Below, piece by piece: positions 1 to 9,723 of a stretch of DNA of 64,000 nucleotides; the first letter of the stretch is position 1; each line of letters opens with the position of its first letter. The notes under the pieces were generated by a model. The model saw nothing but the letters and a program-made list of their open reading frames with translations. It made no database searches and had not been told where the DNA came from. The translations under genes and the position numbers were made by a program. Location: the NCBI GenBank assembly GCA_017631885.1, contig JAGBSH010000023.1, positions 1 to 64,000 on the forward strand, in the 5' to 3' direction. The DNA comes from Fibrobacteraceae bacterium (GTDB taxonomy: Bacteria > Fibrobacterota > Fibrobacteria > Fibrobacterales > Fibrobacteraceae).

Positions 1-50
1 CGCCGATGGTACTTGGCCTCCGGGCCCGGGAGAGTAGGTCGCCGCCGGAT
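1..50 (+). rRNA. rrf: 5S rRNA, 3' end (partial)
   Basis: The first 50 bases look like the 3' third of a bacterial 5S rRNA: the loop E/helix IV region, the GAGAGTAGGTCGC core and the closing arm that ends in CCGGAT. It is GC-rich, unlike its surroundings. The 5' part lies outside the window. A strong terminator follows within 5 bases, as expected at the end of an rRNA operon. Confidence 0.88.
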
Positions 51-54
51 TCTT

Positions 55-92
55 AGGCCCCTGAGTAACCCTCAGGGGCCTTCCTTTTTTTT
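55..92 (+). terminator. rRNA operon terminator
   Basis: A perfect 11-bp GC-rich stem (55-65 with 71-81) and a 5-nt loop are followed by eight T residues (85-92). It lies directly behind the 5S gene and fits intrinsic termination of the rRNA operon. Confidence 0.93.
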
Positions 93-172
93 ATGGAAAG
101 TTATTTGCTAAGCTGCAATTATTGCTTCTTACACTTTGAGGTAGCTGATAAATCCTTAACAACTTTACCATT

Positions 173-430
173 TTACTCTTCAAGCTGCCCCTCACTTCCA
201 AAGTCACGTCTATATTCATAGCATTCTAGATTGGGTTCTTCCATATCTGAAATATATTCAAGGGCTTGTCGGTTATTATGGAAAAAAGTTCCTAACTTCG
301 TAATATTTTTCTCTCAATTTAGGCATTCTCGAATAGGTTTGAATTGTTTAGGAAGGCTTACCGATTTTTGGGCGGTAAAGCATTGTATATAATTCTCAAA
401 AAAAAGAAAGTTATACTTCAAAAAATTTTT
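173..430 (-). pseudogene. decayed coding remnant, unidentified
   Basis: On the minus strand one reading frame runs from about 430 down to a TAA at 175-173 and is interrupted only by a TGA at 316-314. The roughly 85 codons have a protein-like composition (for example KQFKPIRECLN before the stop and FFHNNRQALEYISDMEEP after it), unlike the poly-A/T around it. No start codon with a ribosome site was found. I do not recognise the family. It may be the C-terminal end of a lost gene or mobile-element protein, or an open frame by chance. The rest of the gap 93-518 holds only AT-rich leader sequence. Confidence 0.33.
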
Positions 431-518
431 TCGCTGCATTAAATAGACTTTTTTTTAAAAAGGTTGCTATTTTTAGCATGTTTGGGAATCACCATTGGTG
501 ATAAAAAAGGAGTGTACT

Positions 519-3500
519 ATGGCAAAACTATGGCTTGCCTTAGCTTTGTTTTTTTGCGTTTCAGTTCACGCAACTTTGACTATTCATATTCAATCGCCTT
601 GGCGAGATAATCCAGCTTATTCAGGGTATACGCTTTATGTTTATGGTGGAGCGACAGGCGGTTATTCGGCAACAGCATCAAATAAAATGCAAGAAGAAGC
701 TGATGGTTGGTTCTCGTTTACATGGGAAAAAAATATCTCAGATTTTTCTTGGGAGTCTTTTAGCATAAGAGCGTGCGCGCCTGGAACTGATCAGAATTGT
801 AACGGCGGTCCTTATTGGAGTGATGCTTCAGATAAGACGTTAGAATTTAAAATGACGGAGACATTTGGTGTTGAAAAAGAACTTTGGTATTATACTGATT
901 CATTAAATCCAAGTAATTATTCCAAAAGTTTTGTTGCTCCAGGATCTAAATTAGTTTGGTTTAAAAGTCCTTGGGGAAACAAAGCCCTCCCTAAGATGAT
1001 TTTTGGTGTGGATTCAGTGGAAATGCGATTTGTTTTTGACGATTCTCTTTCTTGCGGATGGTTTTATGGAGCACTTACGCCAGCAATGCTTTCTAATAAT
1101 CCTTTAAAGAATGTTTATTTTGAACGTTTACATACGCCATATCTTTCAAAACCTTCCAAAGGAACTTTTGATATTTCTTCAGCGTTACAATCAGCGGATA
1201 CCATTTTTATTGATGGTATGGGAGAATCTTTGACTATTAATTCTGGTTTTGTAACACCTGGAACATGTTTTGATTCTTCTAAAACACTTCATATATATCA
1301 CCCATGGCGAACAAACACAACTTATCGTGATAGCGTGCTTTATATAAGTGTTGGTAATAATATTTTAAATAATCCAACTGCAACACAACAAGATGAATTC
1401 CCACGTTGGTGGAAATACGAATTTTCTTCAGATGTGGTGGCGAAACAAGAATGGAGTAGCCCTTCGGCTTATTTTAATATTTATCGACGTCAGAATGAAT
1501 GGCCTCAAGTAACGTATTTTAAAGAAACTGAGCGACCATTAATTTCTGATTTGTTTCCAAAAGGAGTTTATGAAGCTTGGCTTTTTACGACAAAAGATGG
1601 TAAGTTAGATATTAGTTTTTCTCCATTAGAAGAAAAAGTAATACGCTTGATGAGCCCTTGGGATAATATGTCTCCATCACTTTTAGTGAATGGAGATACT
1701 GTGAAAATGGGACCTTTTTCAGCAGATACTTGCGGTTGGTATCAAGCATCTTACTATAAACATGTTTCTTCATGGGATGTTTATTTTAAACAAACATTTG
1801 GTTTTGAATATTACTCTTTAGCAGGTGCAAAAGATGGTGATCCGATTTCATTAGATTCTATTTTAGAAATGAATGATACAATTTGGATTATGCCTTACCC
1901 AACTTTAAGTAGTGCTCCGAAATTTTCAACAGAGTTCCCTGGGCGGTTAGGAGTTTGTCCAACACTTCAAATTTCTGCTATGCTTCTGGATTGGGCTGGT
2001 GAAGCATTTGCTGATAGTATTGATGTGGATTTTGGTGGAATTTATGATGGGAATTCTTATACACAAGTTTCTGTTGGAGATACTTCGTTTCAAAAATGCC
2101 AAGGACATGTTATTGGCATGGTCAAAGAGTTGTTAAGTGAAGATGGTTTTCCAATTAGAACAGATTCTTTAAGGTATCCATGGGAACAATGTTCTGCGGC
2201 AAAAGAAGTAGAAAAATGGTTTATTCCAGTTGAAGTTGCAAAGGATAATGCTGGGAATATATATACTAATGCGACATGTCGTGATATTGATTTACATTTA
2301 GATGAAGAGGGGTTCTGGTTAGCAGATATTTCTGAGAATAGTGAAGAAGGTGGCTTTTTCCCATTAGATGATTTTAAATATTTGGATTCTGCTCAAACTG
2401 TAATGAATCCGAAATTTGATTGGAAAGAAAGTCTTGTGACTTCAAATGGTAAAATGCATAATTATAGTTTTGCAATGAAAATTTCTGCTGAATTCCAATA
2501 TGTAAAAGGGCAGTATTTTGAATTTAGAGGTGATGATGATGTTTGGGTTTTTATTAACAATCGTTTAGTCGTTGATATTGGTGGTTGTCATAGTCCAGTT
2601 GAAGGAGCTGTAGATTTAGATAGTTTAGGGCTTGTAGAAGGTAATACTTATCCATTCCATATTTTCTTTTCGGAAAGAAACGCGACTGGTTCCAATTTTA
2701 AAATGCGGACGTCGATAAATTTACAGACAGAAAAAACATATTATCCAAGAGAAATACCTAAAGATGACGGAACTATTTCGTATGAAATTTGGCAATTACT
2801 TATGGATGAATCTTTAAGTTGTGATATTTCTAGCGTGACAAAGATAGATACAGTTCCTGCGGCTTCGGTATTTTTATTGAGTGGCGGTGATTTACCTTCT
2901 TCTGGAGTTACCCTTTTGCCAGGAGAAAATTACGGAGGAATTTTTATAACAGAAACAATGTCTGGCTTTACGATTGATACAACAGCGATAGTAAAAACAA
3001 GGAAATTACCTCCAGGAAATTATTGCTTACAATTTTTCTTAGAATCAGATTTAAAACAATCTTCAAAAGTTTATTTTACTGTTCCTGAATACCCTTTGCC
3101 AACAATAGCTTTTGCGGATTCTTTAGGCAATGAAATTTCACCAGATACAGTTTCACTTGGACAATATGCTTTTGTTCTTTATCCGGTGTATGTTAAAATA
3201 TTGTATTACGGAGAACTATGTTTAGATTGTGTGGTTTCTCTGGCTTTATCAAGTTCGGATAGTTTGAGTTTTTATGGTGAAAATTCAATAGCAGTAGATT
3301 CAATAAAAACAGATTCTAGCGGGTTTGCAAAATTTTATGTGATGGGAAATAGTGCTGTTGAAAAAGCGTCTTTTAAGGTTTTTGGTTCTGAAGTTGAAAA
3401 TGAATTAGTCTGGAAAAATATTTCGTTAGAAAAACCTCCTGTTCCAATTCCGCAACTTGCAGAAATGCATGATAAAGATGGTGATGGCGTTGGAGATAGT

Positions 3501-4610
3501 TTAGTTATTGTTTATAATGATGTTTTAAAATCTAATGATTATACCTTGGATTCTTTAGCTTGGATGTTTGGCGATTCTTTATGGCATATTACGGCCCCCG
3601 CTTCTGCAGTAGAAAAGAAAATTTCTGGAGATTCTTCTGTAGTATTTACCGCGGATTCTCTTTATGAATTACGGTTTACTGGCGATTTTGAAAAACCTTA
3701 TCAAGGAAATTCAAAGTCACATTTTACGTATGTAGATTCGACAGGAGAAAAAGTGCCGTTTCCACTACTTTATCCGATTGCTGATAGAGTTCCTCCAATG
3801 ATTTCTAAAGCAATTGTAATTCCAAAAGGGGATAAAGCTAGTTTGTTGAGCCTTTATTTTACAGAAGCAATAGATTTTGAAAAATCGTTGGATACGCTTT
3901 TTTCTTTCCGTGTGTGGCGTGATGGAATAGAAATTTCTGAACAGTTAAATATGTTGCGGAAAACACCTTCACAAGATGGTTCTTCTATTGAAATTTTATT
4001 TTCACAAGTTGATGCAAAAGAAGTTTTACCTGCAGTTGGTGATAGTATTCGTTTTGTCCCAGGGAATGTTTTTGATTTGAGTGAAAATGTGTCTCATAAA
4101 AATAATCCTTGGGTTCGTTTAGAAGGAGAACAAAGATTGCGAATAGAAAAGTCCGAAGTATTCGTGGTCTCACCTGATAAAATTCCGAATGAAAAAGAAA
4201 CGATTAGTGTGCATGTTGTGTCAACAGAAAAATCTTTTTCGGCAATTGAAAAAGAAATAGGTTTGCCAGGGCAATTGATTCGGTTTGATTTGAGTGAATT
4301 ACTTTTAGGAGAAGAAAATGTGCAACCTTCAGATATAAAGATTAAATGGGAACAAGGGATTTTTACAAATCTTGGAAGTTATGTAAATTCAGATAATGGA
4401 ATAGTTTCATGTGCAGACAAATTATTCAATGGTGATTGTAGAAAATCTCCAGGGCTTATTTATTTTGCTTGGAACTTAAAAAGTGCGTCTGGGCGTTTAG
4501 CAGGAAGCGGAGCGTATGTTTCCAAAATGGACTTGCAAATTAAAAAGAAAAATAAAACAGTAACCAAAAATTCATCGGCACATGTTTTTGGAATAAAGCG
4601 TGAAAACTAA
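519..4610 (+). CDS. large secreted fibro-slime domain surface protein
   Basis: Secreted protein of 1363 aa, probably exposed on the cell surface. The start is the ATG at 519, behind AAGGAG (507-512); a TTG at 495 is in frame but has no ribosome site. Residues 1-17 are a signal peptide ending VHA. Residues about 20-490 hold four modules, each opening on a PW motif (SPWRDN near 20, SPWGNK near 144, HPWRTN near 255, SPWDNM near 373), in an A-B-A-B order. Residues about 480-740 are a fibro-slime/PA14-like domain with DDDVWVFINNRLVVDIGG near 670. Ig-like segments follow. The end, with the motif SGRLAGSGAYVSKMDL, resembles a FlgD-Ig or sorting-type C-terminus. Fibro-slime proteins are known from Fibrobacter and are linked to adhesion to plant fibre. 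Adhesion and T9SS export here are inference. Confidence 0.85.
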   Translation: MAKLWLALALFFCVSVHATLTIHIQSPWRDNPAYSGYTLYVYGGATGGYSATASNKMQEEADGWFSFTWEKNISDFSWESFSIRACAPGTDQNCNGGPYWSDASDKTLEFKMTETFGVEKELWYYTDSLNPSNYSKSFVAPGSKLVWFKSPWGNKALPKMIFGVDSVEMRFVFDDSLSCGWFYGALTPAMLSNNPLKNVYFERLHTPYLSKPSKGTFDISSALQSADTIFIDGMGESLTINSGFVTPGTCFDSSKTLHIYHPWRTNTTYRDSVLYISVGNNILNNPTATQQDEFPRWWKYEFSSDVVAKQEWSSPSAYFNIYRRQNEWPQVTYFKETERPLISDLFPKGVYEAWLFTTKDGKLDISFSPLEEKVIRLMSPWDNMSPSLLVNGDTVKMGPFSADTCGWYQASYYKHVSSWDVYFKQTFGFEYYSLAGAKDGDPISLDSILEMNDTIWIMPYPTLSSAPKFSTEFPGRLGVCPTLQISAMLLDWAGEAFADSIDVDFGGIYDGNSYTQVSVGDTSFQKCQGHVIGMVKELLSEDGFPIRTDSLRYPWEQCSAAKEVEKWFIPVEVAKDNAGNIYTNATCRDIDLHLDEEGFWLADISENSEEGGFFPLDDFKYLDSAQTVMNPKFDWKESLVTSNGKMHNYSFAMKISAEFQYVKGQYFEFRGDDDVWVFINNRLVVDIGGCHSPVEGAVDLDSLGLVEGNTYPFHIFFSERNATGSNFKMRTSINLQTEKTYYPREIPKDDGTISYEIWQLLMDESLSCDISSVTKIDTVPAASVFLLSGGDLPSSGVTLLPGENYGGIFITETMSGFTIDTTAIVKTRKLPPGNYCLQFFLESDLKQSSKVYFTVPEYPLPTIAFADSLGNEISPDTVSLGQYAFVLYPVYVKILYYGELCLDCVVSLALSSSDSLSFYGENSIAVDSIKTDSSGFAKFYVMGNSAVEKASFKVFGSEVENELVWKNISLEKPPVPIPQLAEMHDKDGDGVGDSLVIVYNDVLKSNDYTLDSLAWMFGDSLWHITAPASAVEKKISGDSSVVFTADSLYELRFTGDFEKPYQGNSKSHFTYVDSTGEKVPFPLLYPIADRVPPMISKAIVIPKGDKASLLSLYFTEAIDFEKSLDTLFSFRVWRDGIEISEQLNMLRKTPSQDGSSIEILFSQVDAKEVLPAVGDSIRFVPGNVFDLSENVSHKNNPWVRLEGEQRLRIEKSEVFVVSPDKIPNEKETISVHVVSTEKSFSAIEKEIGLPGQLIRFDLSELLLGEENVQPSDIKIKWEQGIFTNLGSYVNSDNGIVSCADKLFNGDCRKSPGLIYFAWNLKSASGRLAGSGAYVSKMDLQIKKKNKTVTKNSSAHVFGIKREN

Positions 4611-4614
4611 GAAT

Positions 4615-6441
4615 TTATAAGGGGTATTTTTCTTTTAGGGTTTCTAATTCTGTTGATGCGGTTTCCCATTCAACGAATAGAGACTCTATTTTTTCTTTTG
4701 CATTGTCTAATTTTTTTGCTGTTTCAGAAATTTTTTCGCCATCGCTCCCTGCAGAGATTTCAACTAATAAAGATTCTAATTCAGATGTCTGATTTTCAAA
4801 GAATTGAATTTCTTCTTCTAGTTTCTTGATTTTTTGTTCAAGCGGTTTTAAAAGCTTAGAACGCATGGCAATATAATCAGCTCTTGCTTTTCTATCTTCT
4901 TTAGGTTTTTGAATGCTTTTCTGTTCTATTGCAAATCCAGAAATTTCTTTTTCTTCTTTCCAACCAACATTTTCTAAAAATTCTTTGTAAGTCCCTTCAA
5001 AAACAAAACATTCGCCGCCGTCAAAAACAATTAAACGTTTTGCAAAGGCGTGTAATAAAGCTTCGTCGTGAGTTACAACGACAGATGTTCCTTCAAAATT
5101 TTCCAAAGCTTCTAAAAGGCTTTCAATGGAATCCATGTCAAGATGGTTTGTCGGTTCGTCAAGTAAAAGAAAATTGCATTCTGTAGCAAGAATTTTGGCA
5201 AGTAAAACGCGGCTTCGTTCTCCACCAGAAAGAACTTGTATGCGTTTCATAGCAGCATCACCGGAGAACATCATTAAACCTGCTAAAGATCTTGCTTTTC
5301 CACGAGAAGTGTCTTTTAATGCAGATTGGATTTCTTCTTCGACGGTGTTGTTTAAATGCAGGCGATTGATATTTGTTTGACCAAAATAATTTGTTTGAAC
5401 ATTTGGATTGAATGAAATTTCTCCTAATGTCGGAGAAAGTTCACTAGCAAGTAAATTGAGAAATGTAGTTTTTCCACGACCATTTGGTCCAATGACCGCA
5501 ATCCTATCTCCTTTGAATATTTCAAAAGAAAGGTTTTGGAGTAAGAAATCTTTATCTTTGTAAGCAAAGCCTAAATCAGAAATTTTGCAAAGTCGTTTGC
5601 CTGGAAAAGGAGCTTCTGTAAAAGAAAAATCTAGAACAGATGAATTCGTTTGAATTTCTGTATGAGATAAACGTTCAACTGCTTTTATTTTAGATTGCAC
5701 CATTGCCGCTTTAGAAGCTTTGAAACGGAAACGTTCTATAACGCGTTCAAGTTGTTCTCTTTTTTTAGAATCATTTTCAGCGGTTCGTAAAAGGACTTCT
5801 TCTTCAGCTTCAATGGTTTCAAGTAACTTATTTACAGGGCCTTGAATTTTACGGAACTTGTTTTGGTAAATAGCGGCTGTGTGAGTGCAAACGCTATCCA
5901 TAAATTTTTTATCGTGAGTGATAAGAAGTAGTTCTCCCTTCCAACTGCGTAAAAAGCGAGAAAGCCAACGGGTAGAAACAATATCAAGATAGTTTGTTGG
6001 TTCGTCTAAAAGTAAAATATTTGGTTCTGCGGCTAAAACTTTAGCTAAGTTCAAACGAATTTGAAAACCACCGGATAAAAGGGATGGTGACATTTTTAAA
6101 CTTTCTTGATTAAAACCTAATCCAAATAAAATCGCTTCGACTGAGTGAGTGTCTAACCAACCATCTTCATTGGGTTTTAAAATAGAACAAGCTTCTTCGT
6201 AAACAGTTTGTTTTTCAAAATGCAAGTGTTGGCTTAAATGGCCGAGTGTATAATTTTTAGGAATTTGTATAGAACCACCATCTAAGTGTTCTTCGTTCAA
6301 TAATATTTTAAAAAGCGTTGACTTGCCAGAGCCATTTCTGCCAACTAGTCCAACGCGTTCTTGCGATGCAATTAAAAGGCTTGCATCGTTAAAAATAACT
6401 TGCTCGCCAAATTCTTTTTTAATGTTTTGAATCTGAATCAC
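4615..6441 (-). CDS. ABC-F family ATPase (ribosome-associated type)
   Basis: 608-aa protein with two fused ABC ATPase domains and no membrane segments, typical of ABC-F translation factors such as EttA, Uup and YheS. Domain 1 has Walker A GRNGSGKST near 36-44, a signature LSGG and LLLDEPTNYLD. Domain 2 has GPNGRGKTT near 317, LSGGERSR and LLLDEPTNHLD. The linker is charged, and the C-terminus (about 525-608) is a Lys/Glu-rich coiled coil as in Uup and YheS. The start is a GTG at 6441, the expected family N-terminus (MIQIQNIKKEFGEQ). It lies 18 bp downstream of rsmA, probably in one transcript, and ends 4 bp from the convergent fibro-slime gene. The exact subfamily is not settled. Confidence 0.92.
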   Translation of the reverse strand: MIQIQNIKKEFGEQVIFNDASLLIASQERVGLVGRNGSGKSTLFKILLNEEHLDGGSIQIPKNYTLGHLSQHLHFEKQTVYEEACSILKPNEDGWLDTHSVEAILFGLGFNQESLKMSPSLLSGGFQIRLNLAKVLAAEPNILLLDEPTNYLDIVSTRWLSRFLRSWKGELLLITHDKKFMDSVCTHTAAIYQNKFRKIQGPVNKLLETIEAEEEVLLRTAENDSKKREQLERVIERFRFKASKAAMVQSKIKAVERLSHTEIQTNSSVLDFSFTEAPFPGKRLCKISDLGFAYKDKDFLLQNLSFEIFKGDRIAVIGPNGRGKTTFLNLLASELSPTLGEISFNPNVQTNYFGQTNINRLHLNNTVEEEIQSALKDTSRGKARSLAGLMMFSGDAAMKRIQVLSGGERSRVLLAKILATECNFLLLDEPTNHLDMDSIESLLEALENFEGTSVVVTHDEALLHAFAKRLIVFDGGECFVFEGTYKEFLENVGWKEEKEISGFAIEQKSIQKPKEDRKARADYIAMRSKLLKPLEQKIKKLEEEIQFFENQTSELESLLVEISAGSDGEKISETAKKLDNAKEKIESLFVEWETASTELETLKEKYPL

Positions 6442-6459
6442 AGGGCAAATATAAAAAAG

Positions 6460-7236
6460 TCATTTTAAGCGTAAGAATAATTCTAAAAAAGTTTCTGGAG
6501 AAAGTTCTTCGGCTCTGGTGTTTTCTGAAAGAGATAACGAACTTAAGCATTCAAAAACTTTTTGTTTGGAATAAGAACTTGCAAGTGAATTCGCAAGACG
6601 TTTACGTTTTTGAGAAAAAGAAAGCCGCACAAATTCAAAGAACCCTTCTGGATAATTTAGTGGATTAGATTTTGGCGTGATTAGAACAGTTGCACTATCC
6701 ACATTAGGTTTAGGAGTAAAATGTTCTGGGCTTATTTTCCGGAGAATTTTTGCATTAGCAAAAGATGAAAGATAAACACTTAAACTCCCATAAGCGCTAG
6801 AGCCAGGTTTTGCACAAAGTCTTTCTGCAACTTCTAATTGAACCATTCCCATAAAGCCAAGTGTTTTATGAAGTTTGGGTAAAATACTAGAAATGATTCC
6901 CGTAGAAACGTTGTAGGGGAGGTTCCCTGTAATCCAAGGAGTGTTGTGATTTTTAAGCCACAAATCTAAATCGAATTTTAAAAAATCAATATTTTCTATT
7001 TCGAACAATGGATTTTTTTCAAATTTCTTTTTTAGTATTTCTACGCATTGTTCATCAATTTCAATAGCCGTTAAAGGAGCACCTTTTTGTAAAAGATGAA
7101 TTGTCATTGCGCCATGTCCTGGCCCAATTTCTAAAATCGGCGTTTCATTTGTTGCCTCTAAATCTTCGGCAATCAATTTTGCGGTGTTGTCGTCAAGAAA
7201 GTTTTGACCGAATTTTCTGCGTCTTGCTCTGTCCAT
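6460..7236 (-). CDS. rsmA: 16S rRNA dimethyladenosine transferase RsmA
   Basis: SAM-dependent methyltransferase (258 aa) that dimethylates two adjacent adenosines in 16S rRNA helix 45 (KsgA). Seen: the N-terminal RRKFGQNFL motif, the SAM-binding LEIGPGHGAMT, the acidic AIEID and the catalytic NLPYN motif (GNLPYNVST). Length is normal for the family. ATG start at 7236. It is divergent from the phosphohexomutase gene at 7310; the 73-bp gap must hold both promoters. Co-directional with the ABC-F gene, so both products act on the ribosome. Confidence 0.95.
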   Translation of the reverse strand: MDRARRRKFGQNFLDDNTAKLIAEDLEATNETPILEIGPGHGAMTIHLLQKGAPLTAIEIDEQCVEILKKKFEKNPLFEIENIDFLKFDLDLWLKNHNTPWITGNLPYNVSTGIISSILPKLHKTLGFMGMVQLEVAERLCAKPGSSAYGSLSVYLSSFANAKILRKISPEHFTPKPNVDSATVLITPKSNPLNYPEGFFEFVRLSFSQKRKRLANSLASSYSKQKVFECLSSLSLSENTRAEELSPETFLELFLRLK

Positions 7237-7309
7237 ATTGTGGAATTTAGAATTTCAAAGATTTCTTTGAAGATAAATTTTCCTATTTTGAGGTAAAATT
7301 GGAGTTTTT

Positions 7310-8770
7310 ATGAAAGTATCTATTGGCAAGTTAATGCAAGAAAGTGGTGTTGGTTTTGGAACAAGTGGTGCACGCGGTTTAGTAGTGCAAATGACGGATT
7401 TTGTTTGTTATGCATATACACAAGCTTTTTTATTGCATTGCGAAAAAGAGCATCCTTCTGAAAAGACTTTAGCGATTGCTGGTGATTTGAGACCAAGTAC
7501 GGGGAGAATTTTAACAGCCGTGGCTCAAGCTGCATTAGATTGTGATTGGAAGGTGACTTATTGTGGTAGAATTCCAAGTCCTGCGATTGCTCTTTATGGT
7601 ATTGAAAAAGCTCTTCCGACAGTAATGGTAACAGGGAGTCATATTCCAGAAGATCGTAATGGGATAAAATTTAATCACCCAAAGGGAGAGATTACTAAAA
7701 AAGACGAGCAAGGAATTGTAAAACAAGAAATAGAGATAAATGAAAATTTATTTGATGAAAAGGGAATGTTGTTGAGTCCAACAATGCTTCCTGAAATAGA
7801 TGCTACCGCAGAAGAAATCTATGTTTCTCGCTATGTTTCTTTTTATCCAGAAAATGCTCTTGAAGGTTTAAAAATAGGTGTTTATGAACATTCTGCTGTA
7901 GGTAGAGATATCCTTTCTAAAGTTCTTCAAGAATTAGGCGCAGAAATCATTTCTCTTGGGCGTTCTGAAACTTTTATACCTGTGGATACCGAAGCGATTC
8001 GAGAAGAAGATTCTAGGCTTGCAAGAGAATGGGCAAAAGAAGGCTTTTTTGCGCTTGTAAGTACTGATGGTGATTCGGATAGACCTTTACTTTCTGATGA
8101 AAATGGAGAATGGCTACGAGGAGATGTCCTTGGAATTCTTGCAGCAACCGCACTTGGAATTTCTAGTGTAGCAACTCCTGTGAGCTGTAACACCGCATTA
8201 GAAAAATGCAATCGATTTAAGAAAGTTTGTCGCACTCGAATTGGTAGCCCTTATGTGATAGAAGGTATGGAATCTTTAGCACAAGATTTTAATTCAGTAG
8301 CAGGCTATGAAGCTAATGGTGGGTTCTTATTACAAACTGATGTGGAAAAAGCAGGAAAAATTTTAAAAGCTTTGCCAACAAGAGACGCTTTGCTTCCGAT
8401 TATTAGTGTTTTGGTAAATGCAAAAGATTTAAAAATCAAAGTTTCAGATTTGTTGAAAGAATTACCAAGTCGTTTTTCTGCAAGTGATAGGTTGAAAAAT
8501 TTCCCGACAGAAAAAAGCAAACAAAAAATTGCCGAAATTAAAAGTGAAAATTTAGGAGAAGTATTGTTTGGAAAATTTTCAGGGAAGTTAAAAGCAATTG
8601 ATGAAACAGATGGTTTTAGAATGACTTTTGATTCAGAAGAAATAATTCATTTGCGACCAAGTGGTAATGCTCCGGAATTGCGTTGTTATGTTGAAGCTAC
8701 TTCTCAAGAACGAGCAAAGAAACTATTAACGGATTGTATTCAGGTATTGGAATCTTTCCGCGGAGAATAA
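7310..8770 (+). CDS. phosphohexomutase (phosphomannomutase/phosphoglucomutase family)
   Basis: 486-aa enzyme of the alpha-D-phosphohexomutase superfamily, interconverting hexose 1- and 6-phosphates for nucleotide-sugar synthesis. Seen: the active-site serine loop VTGSHIPEDRNGIKFN near 105-120, the metal loop DGDSDRP near 257, the sugar loop GYEANGGF and the phosphate-binding loop RPSGNAPELR near the C-terminus. The SHIP sequence and the DGDSDRP form suggest a phosphomannomutase rather than GlmM. Ribosome site GGAG lies at 7300-7303. The next gene starts 2 bp after its stop, so the two form an operon. Substrate preference cannot be read from sequence alone. Confidence 0.9.
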   Translation: MKVSIGKLMQESGVGFGTSGARGLVVQMTDFVCYAYTQAFLLHCEKEHPSEKTLAIAGDLRPSTGRILTAVAQAALDCDWKVTYCGRIPSPAIALYGIEKALPTVMVTGSHIPEDRNGIKFNHPKGEITKKDEQGIVKQEIEINENLFDEKGMLLSPTMLPEIDATAEEIYVSRYVSFYPENALEGLKIGVYEHSAVGRDILSKVLQELGAEIISLGRSETFIPVDTEAIREEDSRLAREWAKEGFFALVSTDGDSDRPLLSDENGEWLRGDVLGILAATALGISSVATPVSCNTALEKCNRFKKVCRTRIGSPYVIEGMESLAQDFNSVAGYEANGGFLLQTDVEKAGKILKALPTRDALLPIISVLVNAKDLKIKVSDLLKELPSRFSASDRLKNFPTEKSKQKIAEIKSENLGEVLFGKFSGKLKAIDETDGFRMTFDSEEIIHLRPSGNAPELRCYVEATSQERAKKLLTDCIQVLESFRGE

Positions 8771-8771
8771 C

Positions 8772-9677
8772 GTGAAGAAAATATTTTTCTTAATAACTTT
8801 TTGTGCGTTGGCTTGTTTTGCAGGAGACTATTGGAACGCTGAATCTGGTGCTTCTGCTATGAAATTTCTTTATTTGAAATCGTCACCGCGTATGGCTGCT
8901 TTAGGTGGAGCAGGCATTGCTTTACCACAAAGTGCATCAGAAGTTTCTCGCAATCCTTTAGCGATGCTTACTTCGAGCGAAGCAGAATTTGGTTTGAATC
9001 AGATTATTTTTGCAGAAGACGTTGAAGCAAGTTTTACATCGTTATATTATGCTTTACCATATAAACATTTTGCCTTTAGTGCTGGCTTAGAATTTTTAGG
9101 TTATGGCGATTTAGAAGGCCGAGATGAAGATGGATTTTTAACGGGGGAATATTCTAGTTCGGCTTATGCTCTTCAAGTTGGTGTGGGATTTTCGCCGAAT
9201 ATGTTTAAGTGGGCTTTTACAGCAAGACTAGCTTCTCAGACCATAGATGATGAAACGGCTTTGGGCTTTTTAGTAGATGGCGGCGTTTCTGTTTTATTGA
9301 ATAAATATGTCGCATTTGGAGCTGTAATTACAAATGCTGGCTATGTAACAGCTTATGATTCAAAACACGAAGTGCCACCAACAGCTTTGCAGTCGGGTAT
9401 TACGTTACAAATACCAGATGTTTCCATTTTTGATTTTGCATTACATGCCGATCTTTATCGCCGAGCTGATTCTGATATGCATTTTTTTAGTGGCCTTGAA
9501 ATTGCCTATTTGAAAATTCTTGTGTTGCGAGTCGGTTATGCTGTTAGACCAGATACAGAAGATGGGGTAAGTGGCGGTTTAGGAGTTTGCTTTGGTGGAA
9601 TAAGTGTTGATTACGCTTATGAGGCTAACCCTAGTCTTGGAGGAAACCATCATTTACGGTTAGGATTAGCTTTTTAA
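8772..9677 (+). CDS. PorV/PorQ-like outer membrane protein (type IX secretion)
   Basis: 301-aa outer-membrane beta-barrel with a signal peptide (residues 1-17, ending CFA). The N-terminal signature after the signal, with SSPRMAALGGAGIALP and SRNPLAM, is that of the PorV/PorQ family; PorV is the shuttle/attachment factor of T9SS. The rest alternates aromatic and polar residues as in FadL-like barrels and ends in a C-terminal phenylalanine. GTG start at 8772, two bases after the mutase stop, with GGAG in the last codons of that gene. A SprA-type protein is encoded at 37902-44687, so the assignment has support in this window. PorV cannot be told from PorQ here. Confidence 0.82.
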   Translation: MKKIFFLITFCALACFAGDYWNAESGASAMKFLYLKSSPRMAALGGAGIALPQSASEVSRNPLAMLTSSEAEFGLNQIIFAEDVEASFTSLYYALPYKHFAFSAGLEFLGYGDLEGRDEDGFLTGEYSSSAYALQVGVGFSPNMFKWAFTARLASQTIDDETALGFLVDGGVSVLLNKYVAFGAVITNAGYVTAYDSKHEVPPTALQSGITLQIPDVSIFDFALHADLYRRADSDMHFFSGLEIAYLKILVLRVGYAVRPDTEDGVSGGLGVCFGGISVDYAYEANPSLGGNHHLRLGLAF

Positions 9678-9680
9678 AAT

Positions 9681-9715
9681 AAAGAAATGGGCGCTAAAAG
9701 CGCCCATTTCTTTTA
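9681..9715. terminator. bidirectional terminator
   Basis: A 15-bp perfect stem (9681-9695 with 9699-9713) and 3-nt loop, flanked by A and T runs, lies between the convergent porV-like and RNase G genes and can end transcription from both sides. Confidence 0.9.
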
Positions 9716-9723
9716 AGTATTTA

